A stretch of DNA of 64,000 nucleotides from Eriocheir sinensis (taxonomy: Eukaryota; Arthropoda; Malacostraca; Decapoda; Varunidae): the NCBI RefSeq assembly GCF_024679095.1, contig NW_026111621.1, positions 1,137,660-1,201,659 of the forward strand, written 5' to 3'. Under the pieces are notes generated by a model. The model was given only the letters and a program-made list of their open reading frames with translations. It was not told the DNA's origin and searched no databases. Positions 43,577-55,539 of the stretch are shown here, one piece after another. A program made the position numbers and the translations under genes. Each line of letters begins with the position of its first letter. Position 1 is the first letter of the stretch.

Positions 43577-43985
43577 TGTTGGTGGTAGCGGGTATTCTAA
43601 GTGCTAATCGGTTCCCGGATAGAGAAACTCAATATCCGTCAGGGTTACTTTATTGGGCAAACATCACACAGGTCATGGACATGGAAAAGACACTTAAAAG
43701 AGGTGATTGTGTGTATGTGCGTTTGTGTGAATGTTGTCTGTGTAGGTTGACATTTAAGTGTTGGTGTATGTGTGGAACAATGTGTATGAGTGGACAACAA
43801 GAGGACATAGACTGGCATTCAAAGATAAACGAGTACAAGAATAGTTAAACATTGAAGACGCGACACGACAGATTTGCAGACAAGTAGTGACAATGAACAT
43901 ATTCACAAATTGTGTTTGCTCTGCAGCGCTCATTTTCCGTCTCACTGGAGGAGAGCACGCGACCGTTTGAGCGGTGGCTGTTACA
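43577..43985 (-). repeat. Long terminal repeat, right (5' LTR of minus-strand element)
   Basis: 409 bp, same termini as the left LTR; preceded on plus by GGGTCACCAAT, the reverse of the putative primer-binding site. Confidence 0.88.

Positions 43986-44048
<63 letters not shown>
43986..44048. repeat. (GT)n microsatellite flanking the LTR element
   Basis: Continuation of the (GT)n tract at 40891-40913 that the LTR element split. Confidence 0.95.
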
Positions 44049-44049
<1 letters not shown>

Positions 44050-44607
44050 ATTTACTATAATCATGTGCTTGGAGCACAGGGGACGGATATTTGAGTCGTG
44101 TGCCATTGACCCACGATCTGATCACATGCTAGATTCCTGATCACCAGCTAGTACCCCCCCCCAGAATAAGTATGTCTGAGCTCGGGTACCGTTGAGACCT
44201 CACACATCACACACCCTTAACCCCGTGACTCATATAGAAAGCAACCACTAATGTCAGCGAAAAAAAACTTTAAGCCGCGTCCATACTAGGCCTATTGAGC
44301 CCGGTCTCCCTCTAGACCGGGTGCCAGCAGGGGTCAACCTAGGGGGAAAGGTAACGACTGATTACGCAAATTCAGTCTCCAGACCCTTAATGTCATCGTA
44401 TTTTATAGTGTCCTCTTTTGTTTAGAATCTGCATGGCTAATTTTGATACTGTGAGAGACGCAAGACCTAACGCAGTATGTTTCCATGGTTTTACGGTATC
44501 ATGATTAACACTGGAAATGGCATCCGATGCCATTGAAGTTACTTTTCGATCAAATAAATCCTACTGAGAATCACTTATAGTTGATTCCATTCCATCAAAA
44601 ATAGTTC
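44049..44607. other. Intronic spacer
   Basis: Contains a GC-rich hairpin, GAGCCCGGTCTCCCTCTAGA/CCGGGT (44296-44323), and no recognised gene. Confidence 0.45.
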
Positions 44608-45222
44608 TTAAAAATAGTCCAGCTGTTGCGGTATCACAGGAGCACACTCCTTCAAAGTTTGGACAGACGCAGGACTTGCCGTCTTGGTCTTTGGGAGCTG
44701 CATAATCTGTGCTCTTAGGTGAAGAACAAGCCACCGAATCTTACTGCCCTTTTTATATTGTTCAGCATCATCATGAAGCCGAGCCCTAGCATGCTCTTCT
44801 GAAATGGTAGAGCTAGAAATGAAGTTCTCATTCCGCTGGTCTGCTAGTTGTATTATGTTTTCTTTTAATTGTCCCTTTATCTTCCTGGAGATAGTGTAGA
44901 CCTGCAGAACTGCACAAGGTCCACCAAGATTAGAGTGCACATCGTTATACATGTCAAATAGATCCCTGACTGAAATAGATCTTTGCTTTTCTATCACCTC
45001 ATTCCTAATATAGAAAAGCACATTTGCGAATGGCTTTTGGAGGTAAGATGGGTTTCTTTGAGTAGACATATCGTGTTCATCAGTCTCCTTTAACAACAGG
45101 ACACGACAGGATTTGAGATATTCTGCTTCCTTTGCTTTCGGGTCCTCTCCACTACATATGGGATTCTTGATACGTTCGTTTTTCGAAGACTGCTCGCCGG
45201 CGGAGTGCCTAAAAACCAACAT
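44608..45222 (-). CDS. Unrecognised 204-codon ORF, probably a repeat-family protein fragment
   Basis: An uninterrupted, compositionally ordinary frame, unlike the microsatellite ORFs around it. Starts MLVFRHSAGEQSSKNERIK. Then EAEYLKSCRVLL, FANVLFYIRNEVIEKQRSIS, VRDLFDMYNDVHSNLGG and a basic, mostly helical remainder ending QQLDYF. The pattern (a KSCR-like Cys segment, then FxYIRNEVIE, then a helix and LGG) recalls a multi-copy uncharacterised invertebrate family that I remember as having an N-terminal CxxC block and AEAxYHxxCYxxY. A CIFYGKN stretch in another frame just upstream (about 45290) fits that idea. No signal peptide or membrane segment. Opposite strand to the host gene and within its intron. 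Could be a decaying mobile-element gene. Function unknown. Confidence 0.5.
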   Translation of the reverse strand: MLVFRHSAGEQSSKNERIKNPICSGEDPKAKEAEYLKSCRVLLLKETDEHDMSTQRNPSYLQKPFANVLFYIRNEVIEKQRSISVRDLFDMYNDVHSNLGGPCAVLQVYTISRKIKGQLKENIIQLADQRNENFISSSTISEEHARARLHDDAEQYKKGSKIRWLVLHLRAQIMQLPKTKTASPASVQTLKECAPVIPQQLDYF

Positions 45223-45404
45223 CTGTTACTATTTTCAATCTGGGCTCCTATTCACTATTTTTCTTCGTGCGGTTTTTGCCATAGAAAATACAACTTCCTT
45301 TTAACAGACGATGCTTATCTGACTTCAGAAAAGCGCCACACCGTCTTGTCTTGTCCTGTCTTTTTTGGAGAGCGAGTTCATCAGCTGCTGCGGGTTTTCT
45401 TTTT
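45223..45404. other. Upstream of the 204-codon ORF
   Basis: A stop lies two codons before the ORF's ATG. CIFYGKNRTKK in another minus frame suggests a lost N-terminal part. Ends in T-rich sequence that is the tail of LINE copy 7. Confidence 0.45.
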
Positions 45405-47248
45405 TTCTTTTTTTACAACAAAGGAGGCAGCTCAAGGCCACAAAAAAGGAAACAATAATAAAAAAAGCCCGCTACTCGTTGCTCCTAAAAAAGAATCAAA
45501 GGAGGTGGCCGAAAGAGAGGTCAATTTCGGGAGGAGAGGTGTCCTGATACCCTTCTCTTGAAAGAGTTCAAGTCGTAGGCAGGAGGAAATACAGATGAAG
45601 GAAGATTGTTCCACAGTTTACCAGCGTGAGGGATGAAAGAGTGAAGATGCTGGTTGCATAATGGGTTTGGATAGTATAGGGATGGGCATTAGTAGAAAGT
45701 CGTGTGCAGCGGGGCCGCGGGAGGAGGGGAGGCATGCAGTCAGCAAGTTCAGAAGAGCAGTCAGCGTGGAAATATCGATAGAAGATAGAAAGAGAGGCAA
45801 CATCGCGGCGGAATTTAAGAGGTAGAAGACTATCAGTATGAGGAGGAGAGCTGATGAGACGAAGAGCCTTAGCCTCCACTCTGTCCAGAAGAGCTGTATG
45901 AGTGGAGCCCCCCCACACATGAGATGCATATTCCATACGAGGGCGGACAAGGCCCCTGTATATGGACAGCAACTGTGCCGGGGAGAAGAACTGGCGGAGA
46001 CGGTACAGAACGCCTAGCCTCGAGGAAGCTGATTTAGTAAGAGATGAGATATGAAGTTTCCAGTTGAGATTTTGAGTTAAGGATAGACCGAGGATGTTTA
46101 GTGTTGAGGAATGTGATAGCTGGGTGTTATCAAAGAATAGGGGATAGTTGTTTGGAAGATTGTGTCGAGTGGATAGGTGGTGAAACTGTGTTTTTGAGGC
46201 GATGAAGGACACCAGGTTCCTCTTGCCCCTATCGGAAATAATAGTAAGGTCTAACGCTAAGCGTTCTGCAGCCTCCAGCCTTGAGTCGTTAAGTTCCTGT
46301 AGGGTGGGTCTTCTATTAAAAGCAGATGAGTAATGCAGAGTGGAATCATCGGCGTAGGAATGGATAGGACAGTTCGTTTTGGAAAGAAGATCATTAATGA
46401 ACAACAGAAAGAGAATGGGAGATAGGACAGAACCCTGTGGGACACCATTGTTAATAGATTTAGGGGAAGAACAGTGACCGTCTACCACAGCAGAAATAGA
46501 ACGGTCAGAAAGGAAACTGGAGATAAAGGTACAGAGAGAAGGATTTAAACCGTAGGAGGGTAGTTTGGAAAGCAAAGATTTGTGCTAGACCCTATCAAAA
46601 GCTTTTGATATGTTTCACAGAAACTGTTAAGAGAGGATGACCAAGAGTCAGTTAAGAAGGCTAGGAGATCACCAGTAGAACGCCCCTTATGGAACTCATA
46701 CTGGCGATCAGATAGAAGGTTAGAAGTGGAAAGGTGCTTTTGAATCTTCTGGTTAATGATCGATTCAAAAGATTTAGATAGACAAGAAAGTAAAGCTATA
46801 GGACGGTAGTTTGAGGGATTGGAACGATCACCATTCTTAGGCAAAGGCTGTATGAAGGCATACTTTTAGCTGGAAGGAAAGGTAGATGTTGACAGGCAGA
46901 GGCGAAAGAGTTTGACCAGGCAGGGTGACAGCACGAAGACAGTTTTAATAGACAATAGGAGGCACTCCATCAGGTCCATAAGCCTTCTGAGGCTTGAGGC
47001 CAGAGAGGCCATATAAATCATAATTTTGAAGAATCTTTATAACAGGCATAAAGGAGTCAGAGGGGGGATGAGTAGGAGGAATATGCCCAGAATCGTCGAA
47101 AGTGGAGTTTTTAGAAAAACTTTGAGAGAAGTGTTCAGCCTTAGAGGTAGATGAGACGGCAGTGTTGCCGTCAGGACTGAGGAGTGGAGGGAAAGATGAA
47201 GAAGTGAAGTTGGTGGAGATGTTTTTGGCTAAATGCCAGGAGTCACGG
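45405..47248 (-). mobile_element. Jockey-like LINE copy 7 (minus), RT to 3' end
   Basis: An open frame of 335 codons (46575-45568) covers SILSDRSISAVVDG-type RT, GVPQGSVLSPILFLLFINDL, YADDSTLHYSSAF (catalytic YADD intact) and the whole C-terminal region to VFPPAYDL. Upstream frames 46844-46545 carry NPSNYRPIALLSCLSKSFES. The RT is shifted near 46610. 5' truncation at 47248 in the linker region (CAGGAGTCACGGG). 3' UTR 45420-45560. Confidence 0.9.
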
Positions 47249-47276
47249 GTATAAACAGATACATTATATACATTCT

Positions 47277-48122
<846 letters not shown>

Positions 48123-48136
48123 TAGATGCATATATG

Positions 48137-48837
<701 letters not shown>

Positions 48838-49337
48838 TAAAGGCTCAACCGTGGGATGAACGGCTCAGGCGACTCAATCTCTTGACATTGGAGAAAAGAC
48901 GCCTACGAGGGGATATGAGTTAAGTCTTCAAGTATCTAAAAAAGTTCAATAACGTCGATTACTCCAAATTATTTAAACTGCCAACCAACTCAAGAACTAG
49001 AAATAACGGTTTACCCATTCAGTCGAGTCGATGTAACACAGACATTGGAAGGAGTTTCTTTTCAAACAGAATCATCCGCCACTGGAACAATCTTCCCTCA
49101 GAAGTAGTAAATGCGAATACCATCAACTCCTTCAAATATAGAATTGACCGTCATTTCGCTGCGTCGGGAGTAATCTGAATAACGAGGTGCTTTCATCTGC
49201 TCCTCGATATCGATGTGCTTTCATCTGCTCATCAAGCCCCAAGTGGCGGTCGAGCAGATAAAATCACCCAAGCGGGCGACCTCGTAATGAGCCAATAGGC
49301 TTTCTGTTGCCAGCATTTCCATGTTTCCATGTTTCCA
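48838..49337 (+). mobile_element. CR1-like LINE 3' end (plus)
   Basis: One plus frame reads RLRRLNLLTLEKRRLRGD, then FKYLKKFNNVDYSKLFKLP, SFFSNRIIRHWNNLPSEVV and SFKYRIDRHFA, the C-terminus of CR1-type RT. It has one internal stop (TGAGTTAAG, about 48918-48925). The 3' UTR ends in TTTCCATGTTTCCATGTTTC, an 8-bp tail repeat. Its end meets the minus LINE copy 9. Confidence 0.82.
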
Positions 49338-51742
49338 GCCTGAAGTCTTGCACTTCCTGTTGAGAGGGTGTTATTTCGAAAGAAGTTGAATAATTCAGAG
49401 TGGAGTTGTCAGCGCATGAGTGGATAGGCCGGTTTGTTATGGAAAGATCATTGATGAAGAACAGGAAGCGAGTGGGTGATAGAACAGAGCCCTGTGGAAC
49501 ACCACTGTTGATAGGTTTAGGGGAGCAACAGTGACCGTCTCCCACAGCAGAGATAGAACGGCCGGAAAGGAAACTGGAGGTAAAGGAACAAAGAGAAGGA
49601 TAGAATCCGAAAGAGGGCAGTTTAGAAAGCAAACAGTTGTGCCAGACTCTATCGAAGGCTTTCGATACGTCTAGCGGAACTGAGAAAGTTTCACCGAAAC
49701 GGCTAAGAGAGGATGATCAAGAGTCAGTTAAGAGAGCAAGAAGATAGCCACTAGAACGCCCTTTCCGGAACCCATACTGGCGATCAGATAGAAGGTCAAA
49801 GTGGAAAGGTGGTTTTGAATCTTCCGGTTAAGGATTGATTCAAAAGCCTTAGATAGACAGGAAAGTAAAGCTATAGGGCGGTAGTTTGAGGGATTGCAAC
49901 GGTCACCCTTCTTAGGCACAGGCTTTATGAAGGAAGGAAAGGTATATGTTGATAGGCAGAGACGAAAGAGTTTGACCAGGAAGGGTGTCAGCACGGAAGC
50001 ACAGTTTTTAAGAACAATAGGAGACACTTCATCAGGTCCATAAGCCTTCCGAGAGTTGAGGCCAGAGAGGGCATACATCGTTTTTAAGAATCTTAATAAC
50101 AGGCATAAAGGAGTCAGAGGGGGGTTGAGTAGGAGGAATATGCCCAGAATCATCCAGAGTGGATTTTTTACAGAAAGTTTGAGAGAAGAGTTCAGTCTTA
50201 GCGATATATGAGATGGCGGTGCTGCCACCAGGGTTAAGGAGAGGAGGGAGAGATGAAGAAGTGAAACTGGACGAGATATTTTTGGCCAGGTGCCAGAAGT
50301 TCCGGGAAAAAAATTGAAAAAGCAAGGCTTTGACATTCCTATTAATGAAATATCTTTTGGTAAGTTGAAGAATAGATTTGGCATGATTCCGGGCAGAAAT
50401 AAAAAGATCATGGTTAGCAGGATTGCGTAGGCTCTGGTACCTTTTATGAGCTGCCTCTCTATCTTTGATAGCACGAGAACAAGCGTGATTAAACCAAAGC
50501 ATTTTAGCATGAGGAGTAGAGAAAGTACGTGGAATGTGTGCCTCCATTCCAGAGACAATCACCTCTGTGATGAGCTGTGATCACACAGAGGGGTCTCTCT
50601 CCAGGAAGCAGTAAACATTCCACGGGAAATCGGAAAAGTACATACTCAGGTCGGCCCACCGAGCTGAAGCAAAATGCCAGAAGCATCGCCTCTTCGCTGG
50701 GTACGGAAGGTGTACAGGAGCGATAGGACAGGATACAGAAATAAGGTTGTGAACGGAGGAGCCCAACGGAGAGAATAGTTTGACAAAGTAAGTACAAGGG
50801 TTAGAGGTAAGGAAGAGATCAAGTATGTTGAGCCTGTCTCCAAGACGCTCAGGACTACGTGTAGGGTGCTGAACCAACTGCTCTAGATCGTTGAGGGGTG
50901 AAAAGTTGTAGGCTTGTTCACCAGGCTGGTCAGTGAAAGAGGATGAAAGCCAAAGCTGGTGGTGAACATTGAAATCTCCTAGGATGGAGATTTCAGCGAA
51001 GGGAGAGTGGGTCAAGATGTGCTCCACTTTAGAGTTCAAGTAGTCAAAGGATTTTACATAGTTAGTAGAGTTAGGTGAGAGATAAACAGGTACAGATGTA
51101 TTTAGTAATAGAATGACGATGAAGTCTTAGCCAGATGGTGGAAAATTCTGAAGAGTCAAGTTCGTGGGCACGAGAGCAAGTGATGTCGTTGCACACGGAG
51201 GCGCAACTTCCAGCTTTGGATTGAAATTTAGGATAGAGATAGTAGGAGGGAACAGAGTAGAGATTGCTGTCAGTAGCCTCAGAAACCTGTGTTTCGGTGA
51301 GGAAGAGAAGGTAAGGTTTAGAGGAGGAAAGATGGTGTTCCGGAGAATGAAAATTAGTGCGAAGACCGCGAATGTTGCAGAAATTGGTATTAAAGAGGTT
51401 CGAGGAGTTATCAAGACACCTCTCAAGTCGGTAGCCAGAAGGGGAGTCCTCCCTGGGAGAATTTGTGCCCCCCCCCCAGGCGCGGACTCCAAGGCATTGC
51501 GCGTTTCTGCCATTTTGAATTTAATTTTTTGGGAAAAGGTGTATATGTTCTGTGAATGTAGTGTGGTGTGGAAAGAGAGAGGATCTATGTTTAGAGAGCA
51601 TGCTGAACTACTCTCTGATGTTGATGAGACCATAGGGAAATGGATAGTGAGGACATGAGAAGGGTCTTTGGAGGGTTTCAGCACCCTCCTTGCTTCCCAT
51701 ATATACTTCACCGGGAGTGGCCTGCGCCCGTTTCGGTAGGTG
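49334..51742 (-). mobile_element. Jockey-like LINE copy 9 (minus), 3'-truncated
   Basis: From right to left: 5' leader and endonuclease start (51742-51130), endonuclease (51039-50581; [16 protein letters not shown] and GSSVHNLI, where SDH reads SVH), linker, RT N-terminus (LNSRKAYGPDEVSPIVLKN) and RT up to ADNSTLNYSTSF, where YADD reads CADN. Several frameshifts. It stops near 49334, inside the RT thumb, next to the CR1 3' tail. Confidence 0.88.
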
Positions 51743-51862
51743 TATGCTATCATTGATTGACTGATTGATTGATGGTTATTGTGACGAAGATTATGATGGT
51801 AGTTGTGTAGTGTCGGTTTGTGCCTAGTGTTTTGTATTGGATTTTAATTTAACTATGTGTGT

Positions 51863-51918
<56 letters not shown>

Positions 51919-52695
51919 CGGTTTATTAAGTGATTGCAGCTGTAAAACTGAAAATATACACGTTAAGAAATACAATTTTGAAAAATAATAGAAAAAAAAA
52001 GGAAAATGTACAATATGATAGGGTCTGGGGTGGTGAAGAGGGGGGGAGGTGGTGGAATGCAGTGCATAGGTGCGGTGGGAGGCGGTTTGGTCTTCTGGGT
52101 GACGGGTCAGGTGTCAAGCCCCAGGTTAACCCCAGGTCAAAAAAGGGTCAGGTCGCAGTTGATGGCAGGGGTGCAGGTAGAAGAGGTGTCGGCCGTCACT
52201 CAGCTAATGGGCTTAGCGATGACCTGTTAATCTCTCCAGCCGGTGAGACAAGATAGGAAGAGGTGGACCGAGAAGCAGTATGCGTGGGAACATCTAACGA
52301 CTGCACTGCCTCGTATGTTGAGCGGCGTGCTGATTGCCCCATCCATGACTCCACCTGAGTGACGGGCCTCAATACTGCACTGCACCTGAACCGAATTCTC
52401 CCAGCAGCATGATGGTCGGGCTGGTGTAACTGGGGGCACCTGGGGCGTCTGCTGGATGGCAAAGCCTCGTCGACGTCACACTGGCCATTTCTACTCTTCA
52501 GTGTCTTCACGGCACCACAACGCACTGCACTCACTGTCTATCACCATGATTAAGCTTGAAGTCACAAAGGTTTCTTACGGTGTTGGGTTTTTGATGAAAA
52601 GGGAGAGGGGGGTGGAGGGGAAGGGGGGAGGCCAACAGGCTGGCCCATGGCTGCTCCTTTCGGAGCACCGTGACCCACGTCTGACTTCGGTCAGA

Positions 52696-52697
<2 letters not shown>
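51743..52697. other. Intron before exon E; (AAT)n and unclassified sequence
   Basis: (AAT)n at 51865-51917. 51920-52690 has no recognised coding; a CCAG/GTCA-rich stretch near 52100-52150 is slightly repetitive. Confidence 0.5.

Positions 52698-52761
<64 letters not shown>
52698..52761. repeat. (TG)n/(GA)n microsatellite before exon E
   Basis: (TG)n to 52753, then short (GA)n; ends 47 bp before exon E. Confidence 0.97.
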
Positions 52762-52808
52762 TCCAATGTGTCTATATATCTAAAAAGCAGTTTATGTAAT
52801 TCGGACAG

Positions 52809-53039
52809 GTGGAGGACGTGGAAACCAAGCATATGCTACCTCCGGGGCAGTCTGGTGAAATCTGGATTCGGAGCCCGATGACCCTGCTGGGCTACGTAGA
52901 CAACCCTGCTGCTACTGCCGAGATAAAGGATGACGACGGCTGGATTCATACCGGTGACTATGGCCACTATGACAACCAGGGATTCATTTACCTAACAGAC
53001 AGAATTAAGGACCTCATAAAGGGCTTGAGGAATTTGAAT
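52809..53039 (+). CDS. Acyl-CoA synthetase-like gene, exon E (hinge exon)
   Basis: 77 codons in phase 0: VEDVETKHMLPPGQSGEIW, then a GYVDNPAATAEIKDDDGWIHTGD-type stretch and GFIYLTDRIKDLIKGLRNLN. It contains the GE[IL]W strand, the TGD motif whose Asp binds the ribose of the adenylate (A7), and the DRIKDLIK hinge (A8) where the C-terminal lid starts. The acceptor TTCGGACAG ends at 52808 and the donor GTGAGT starts at 53040. The residues after the hinge (GLRNLN) lack the usual hinge-adjacent Gly pattern (KGxxV) but resemble the KYRNxxVSP form I recall from some arthropod members. The C-terminal lid exon or exons, including the catalytic Lys near the C terminus, are not recognisable in the remaining 11 kb. 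Confidence 0.9.
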
Positions 53040-53738
53040 GTGAGTACGACATATTTAAATTTTTATTTTCTAAAACCTAGAAATTACGCTGCAGGCCATG
53101 AGTGAATAATTGGTTCGCTGATTTCGTACGTTGAGTAACCAGCAGTTCATATGCCTTTGTAGTTATGTAGGTAAAGCTATCGAAGATAAACCGTGGCACC
53201 CAGGATACCCTAACCAAATTTAATTTCAGGGGGGTAAAAAGTTGTGCCGATGCCATGTTACATTGCCTTTCTTTTATATTCTATTTCTCATTTATTTTTC
53301 GTCCAGTTCGCTTCATTCAAAGATTATATAAATCAGGAAGGAGAGAGAAACAATATGTGTTATGGCATGGTTATAGAAAACAAAGACATTATTGTTCATC
53401 ATAAGAAAAGACAACGACAAATACTTATTTGTTAAAAATCAAATATTGTTTCAAACAAAACCTGGCATAGTAGAAGTTCTTCCATTTTCCTATAAAGCTG
53501 AAGTAGAAATAATAGTACAGTAAGAAATAATAAAAGAAAATAGTTTTCAAGTGACAATGACTTACATTATGAGATATCAATCGATGGCGTTCTAATTGTT
53601 AGTGTTCTTTAGTAATATCACCTATGGACTTGAAATTCACAGGATTTATTATTCCGTATATGGAGGAAATGAGGACGTAGTTTCCCTTATCTATTGGTAT
53701 TATACACACACCCTTAACAGAAAAGATAACTGGGTAGA
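53040..53738. other. Intron after exon E
   Basis: GTGAGT donor, then AT-rich sequence. The next acyl-CoA synthetase exon (expected to begin with a V-x-P-x-E-x-E type segment) was looked for here and to the window end and not found. Confidence 0.5.
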
Positions 53739-54345
53739 AGGTCAAGCGATCTATAGAGTCCTGCTTCGAGTCATGTAATTCCTGTTTGGAGGGTCGTCTG
53801 TTAAAGGAAGTAGAATAATGCAGAGAAGTCATCGGCATATGAATTGATAATAATTAATAATAAATAATAATTAAGTTTGAGATAGAACAGTACTGTGCAA
53901 CACCAATGTAGGAGTAAAAGTGACCATCTACAACAGTAGTTAGATCGGTATGAAAGGAAACTGGCTATAAAAGGACAGAAATATTGAATCCGCGTCAGGT
54001 TAGTTTAAAAAGCAATGATTTGTGCCAGAGCTTTCGAGATGTCTACGGCATCAACAAAAGCCTCACCGAATCGGGTAAGAAAGAATAATCTTGATTCAGT
54101 TATGAAGGGGAAAAGATTGTCAGCATACGCCCTATGCGGAATCCGTTTTGGTGATCAGAATGAAGTTCATAATTTGATGGATGTTCAAGAAATTTCCTAT
54201 TAAGAAATGTTGATAGACGCTTAAATAATATCTTATTAAGGATTGTTTCAAAAACTTTATGCATACAAGAAAACAAAGCTATAGGATTGTAGTTTGAGGG
54301 ATTAGTGCGGTCACAGAGAGGTCTTAAAAGCCATCATTCTAGAGA
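53739..54345 (-). mobile_element. Old, decayed jockey-like LINE fragment (minus)
   Basis: Nucleotide matches to RT of the other copies are patchy: CTGCTTCGAGTCATGTAATT, GTCATCGGCATATGAATTGA, TTGTGCCAGAGCTTTCGA and GTAGTTTGAGGGATTAGTGC. No open frame survives. More diverged than every other copy. Confidence 0.65.
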
Positions 54346-54419
54346 ACTCTAATATCAGTCATAGTCGTCTCTGAATCGTCTGGTATTCGCATTTCTGGCA
54401 GTTTACGTCGGATTTATGC

Positions 54420-55145
54420 GAAATTTGTCCTTTTAATATTAAATACAATTATGTTGTTTTTTGTCAATTTTGTCTGAACTTTTAATGTCAGCGTGCACAA
54501 ATTTTTGCTCCCAATAACCGAGATGTTCTGCTGTAGCATTACTGACTATATTTTCTTAAGTTACTATAACTAGGTCTAGTGTGTTTAGTCGAGTTGGTTC
54601 AGTACCAGTTTAACTTATGCAATTATCCTTTAAAACTTCAAGCATTCTCTACCGGAGAGTGACGTCCAATCAATATGAGGGATATAAAAGCCTCTAAGCA
54701 TAATTGATTCGCTGCTTAGTGATTGTTGTAAAACGCCATATATTTCAATACCATCAGCGAGTGATTACCCCGGAGGCCTGTAGGTGACGGACATGTTTAT
54801 TATATTTTTTTACAGTATTTAGTCGCACGCACAAAAGTTCAACATTAATGTCTCTTGGTATTATATCTGTGGGTTGCAAATGGCTTTTGGCATAAAGGGC
54901 AACACCACCACCTCTACGGTTGATGTGGTCTTTGTTGAAGAGACTGTAGCCATCTATGCTGCATTCTGCAATTAAATCAGTATTTGAGGTGTCAGTGAAT
55001 GTTTCCGTTTTAGCAATTACGTCGAAATTTTCTGCTGAAACAAGACATCTTAATTCTTCGATCTTGTTTCTTAGGCTACGAGCATTGAAACCTAGGACTT
55101 TTAGATTATCTCATAAGTTTAGTTATGAAGGTGGTATTACTTGCG
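54420..55145 (-). mobile_element. CR1-like LINE endonuclease fragment (minus), decayed
   Basis: Minus translation with shifts reads LGFNARSLRNKIEELRCLVS, FDVIAKTETFTDTSNTDL, YSLFNKDHINRRGGGVALYA. This is a CR1-type endonuclease N-terminus. It differs from the fragment at 1-715, so it is another subfamily. Confidence 0.7.
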
Positions 55146-55539
55146 GTTTTACAATTTGGCGTTAGACGGGCAGCATGACGTCCATTTTTACAAAGGGGGT
55201 GGAGGGCGCAGCCGGGAACAGTTTTTTGAACGAGAGTCGCGCTCTGCATCGTTTAGCAGAAATCCAAATCTAGCTGCTTCGGCAAGGGATAGGTACAGAC
55301 CGTCACTTTAGAACAGTCCACCCTGGCCGTGGAAGTGATCCCATTCGTTGAGGAATCCCACGTCGGAAGACCTTGTTATAAAACTCGCTCGCCGTTGACA
55401 TCCTTGGGAGAATTTCTTAAATTAAACTGTTTGGTGATTTAATTTTGAACTGCTGGATAAGCCTACATTACTTATCCTGCAGTTCCTCCGAGAGGGTCTC
55501 TTAGATGTCATTAGTATTTGCGTGAAGAGTAATACGTTA
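55146..55539. other. Spacer, unclassified
   Basis: No recognised coding or repeat. Confidence 0.45.

Larger units (their letters stand above)
40914..43985 (-). mobile_element. Non-autonomous LTR retrotransposon (3,072 bp) in a (GT)n array
   Basis: Two 409-bp direct repeats, 40914-41322 and 43577-43985, both TGTTGGTGG...GGCTGTTACA, differ by a few percent. TGTG on both sides is a possible 4-bp target duplication but lies in (GT)n. Orientation is minus. Next to the right LTR the reversed sequence reads ATTGGTGACCCTGCGG, a plausible tRNA primer-binding site. Next to the left LTR the reversed sequence reads CTGGGGGGGAGTATT, a polypurine tract. The interior has no gag or pol and consists largely of three tandem-repeat arrays (41529-42103, 42290-42590, 43050-43350). 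Confidence 0.85.

Noticed and set aside
52006..52534. Overlapping ORFs of 70-112 codons before exon E
   Set aside because: No motif, overlapping on both strands, and no splice-consistent link to the synthetase.
53244..53435. Next exon of the acyl-CoA synthetase after exon E
   Set aside because: A CGTCCAG acceptor is present near 53306, but the translation (FASFKDYINQEGER) lacks the expected V-x-P-x-E-x-E start of the C-terminal domain.
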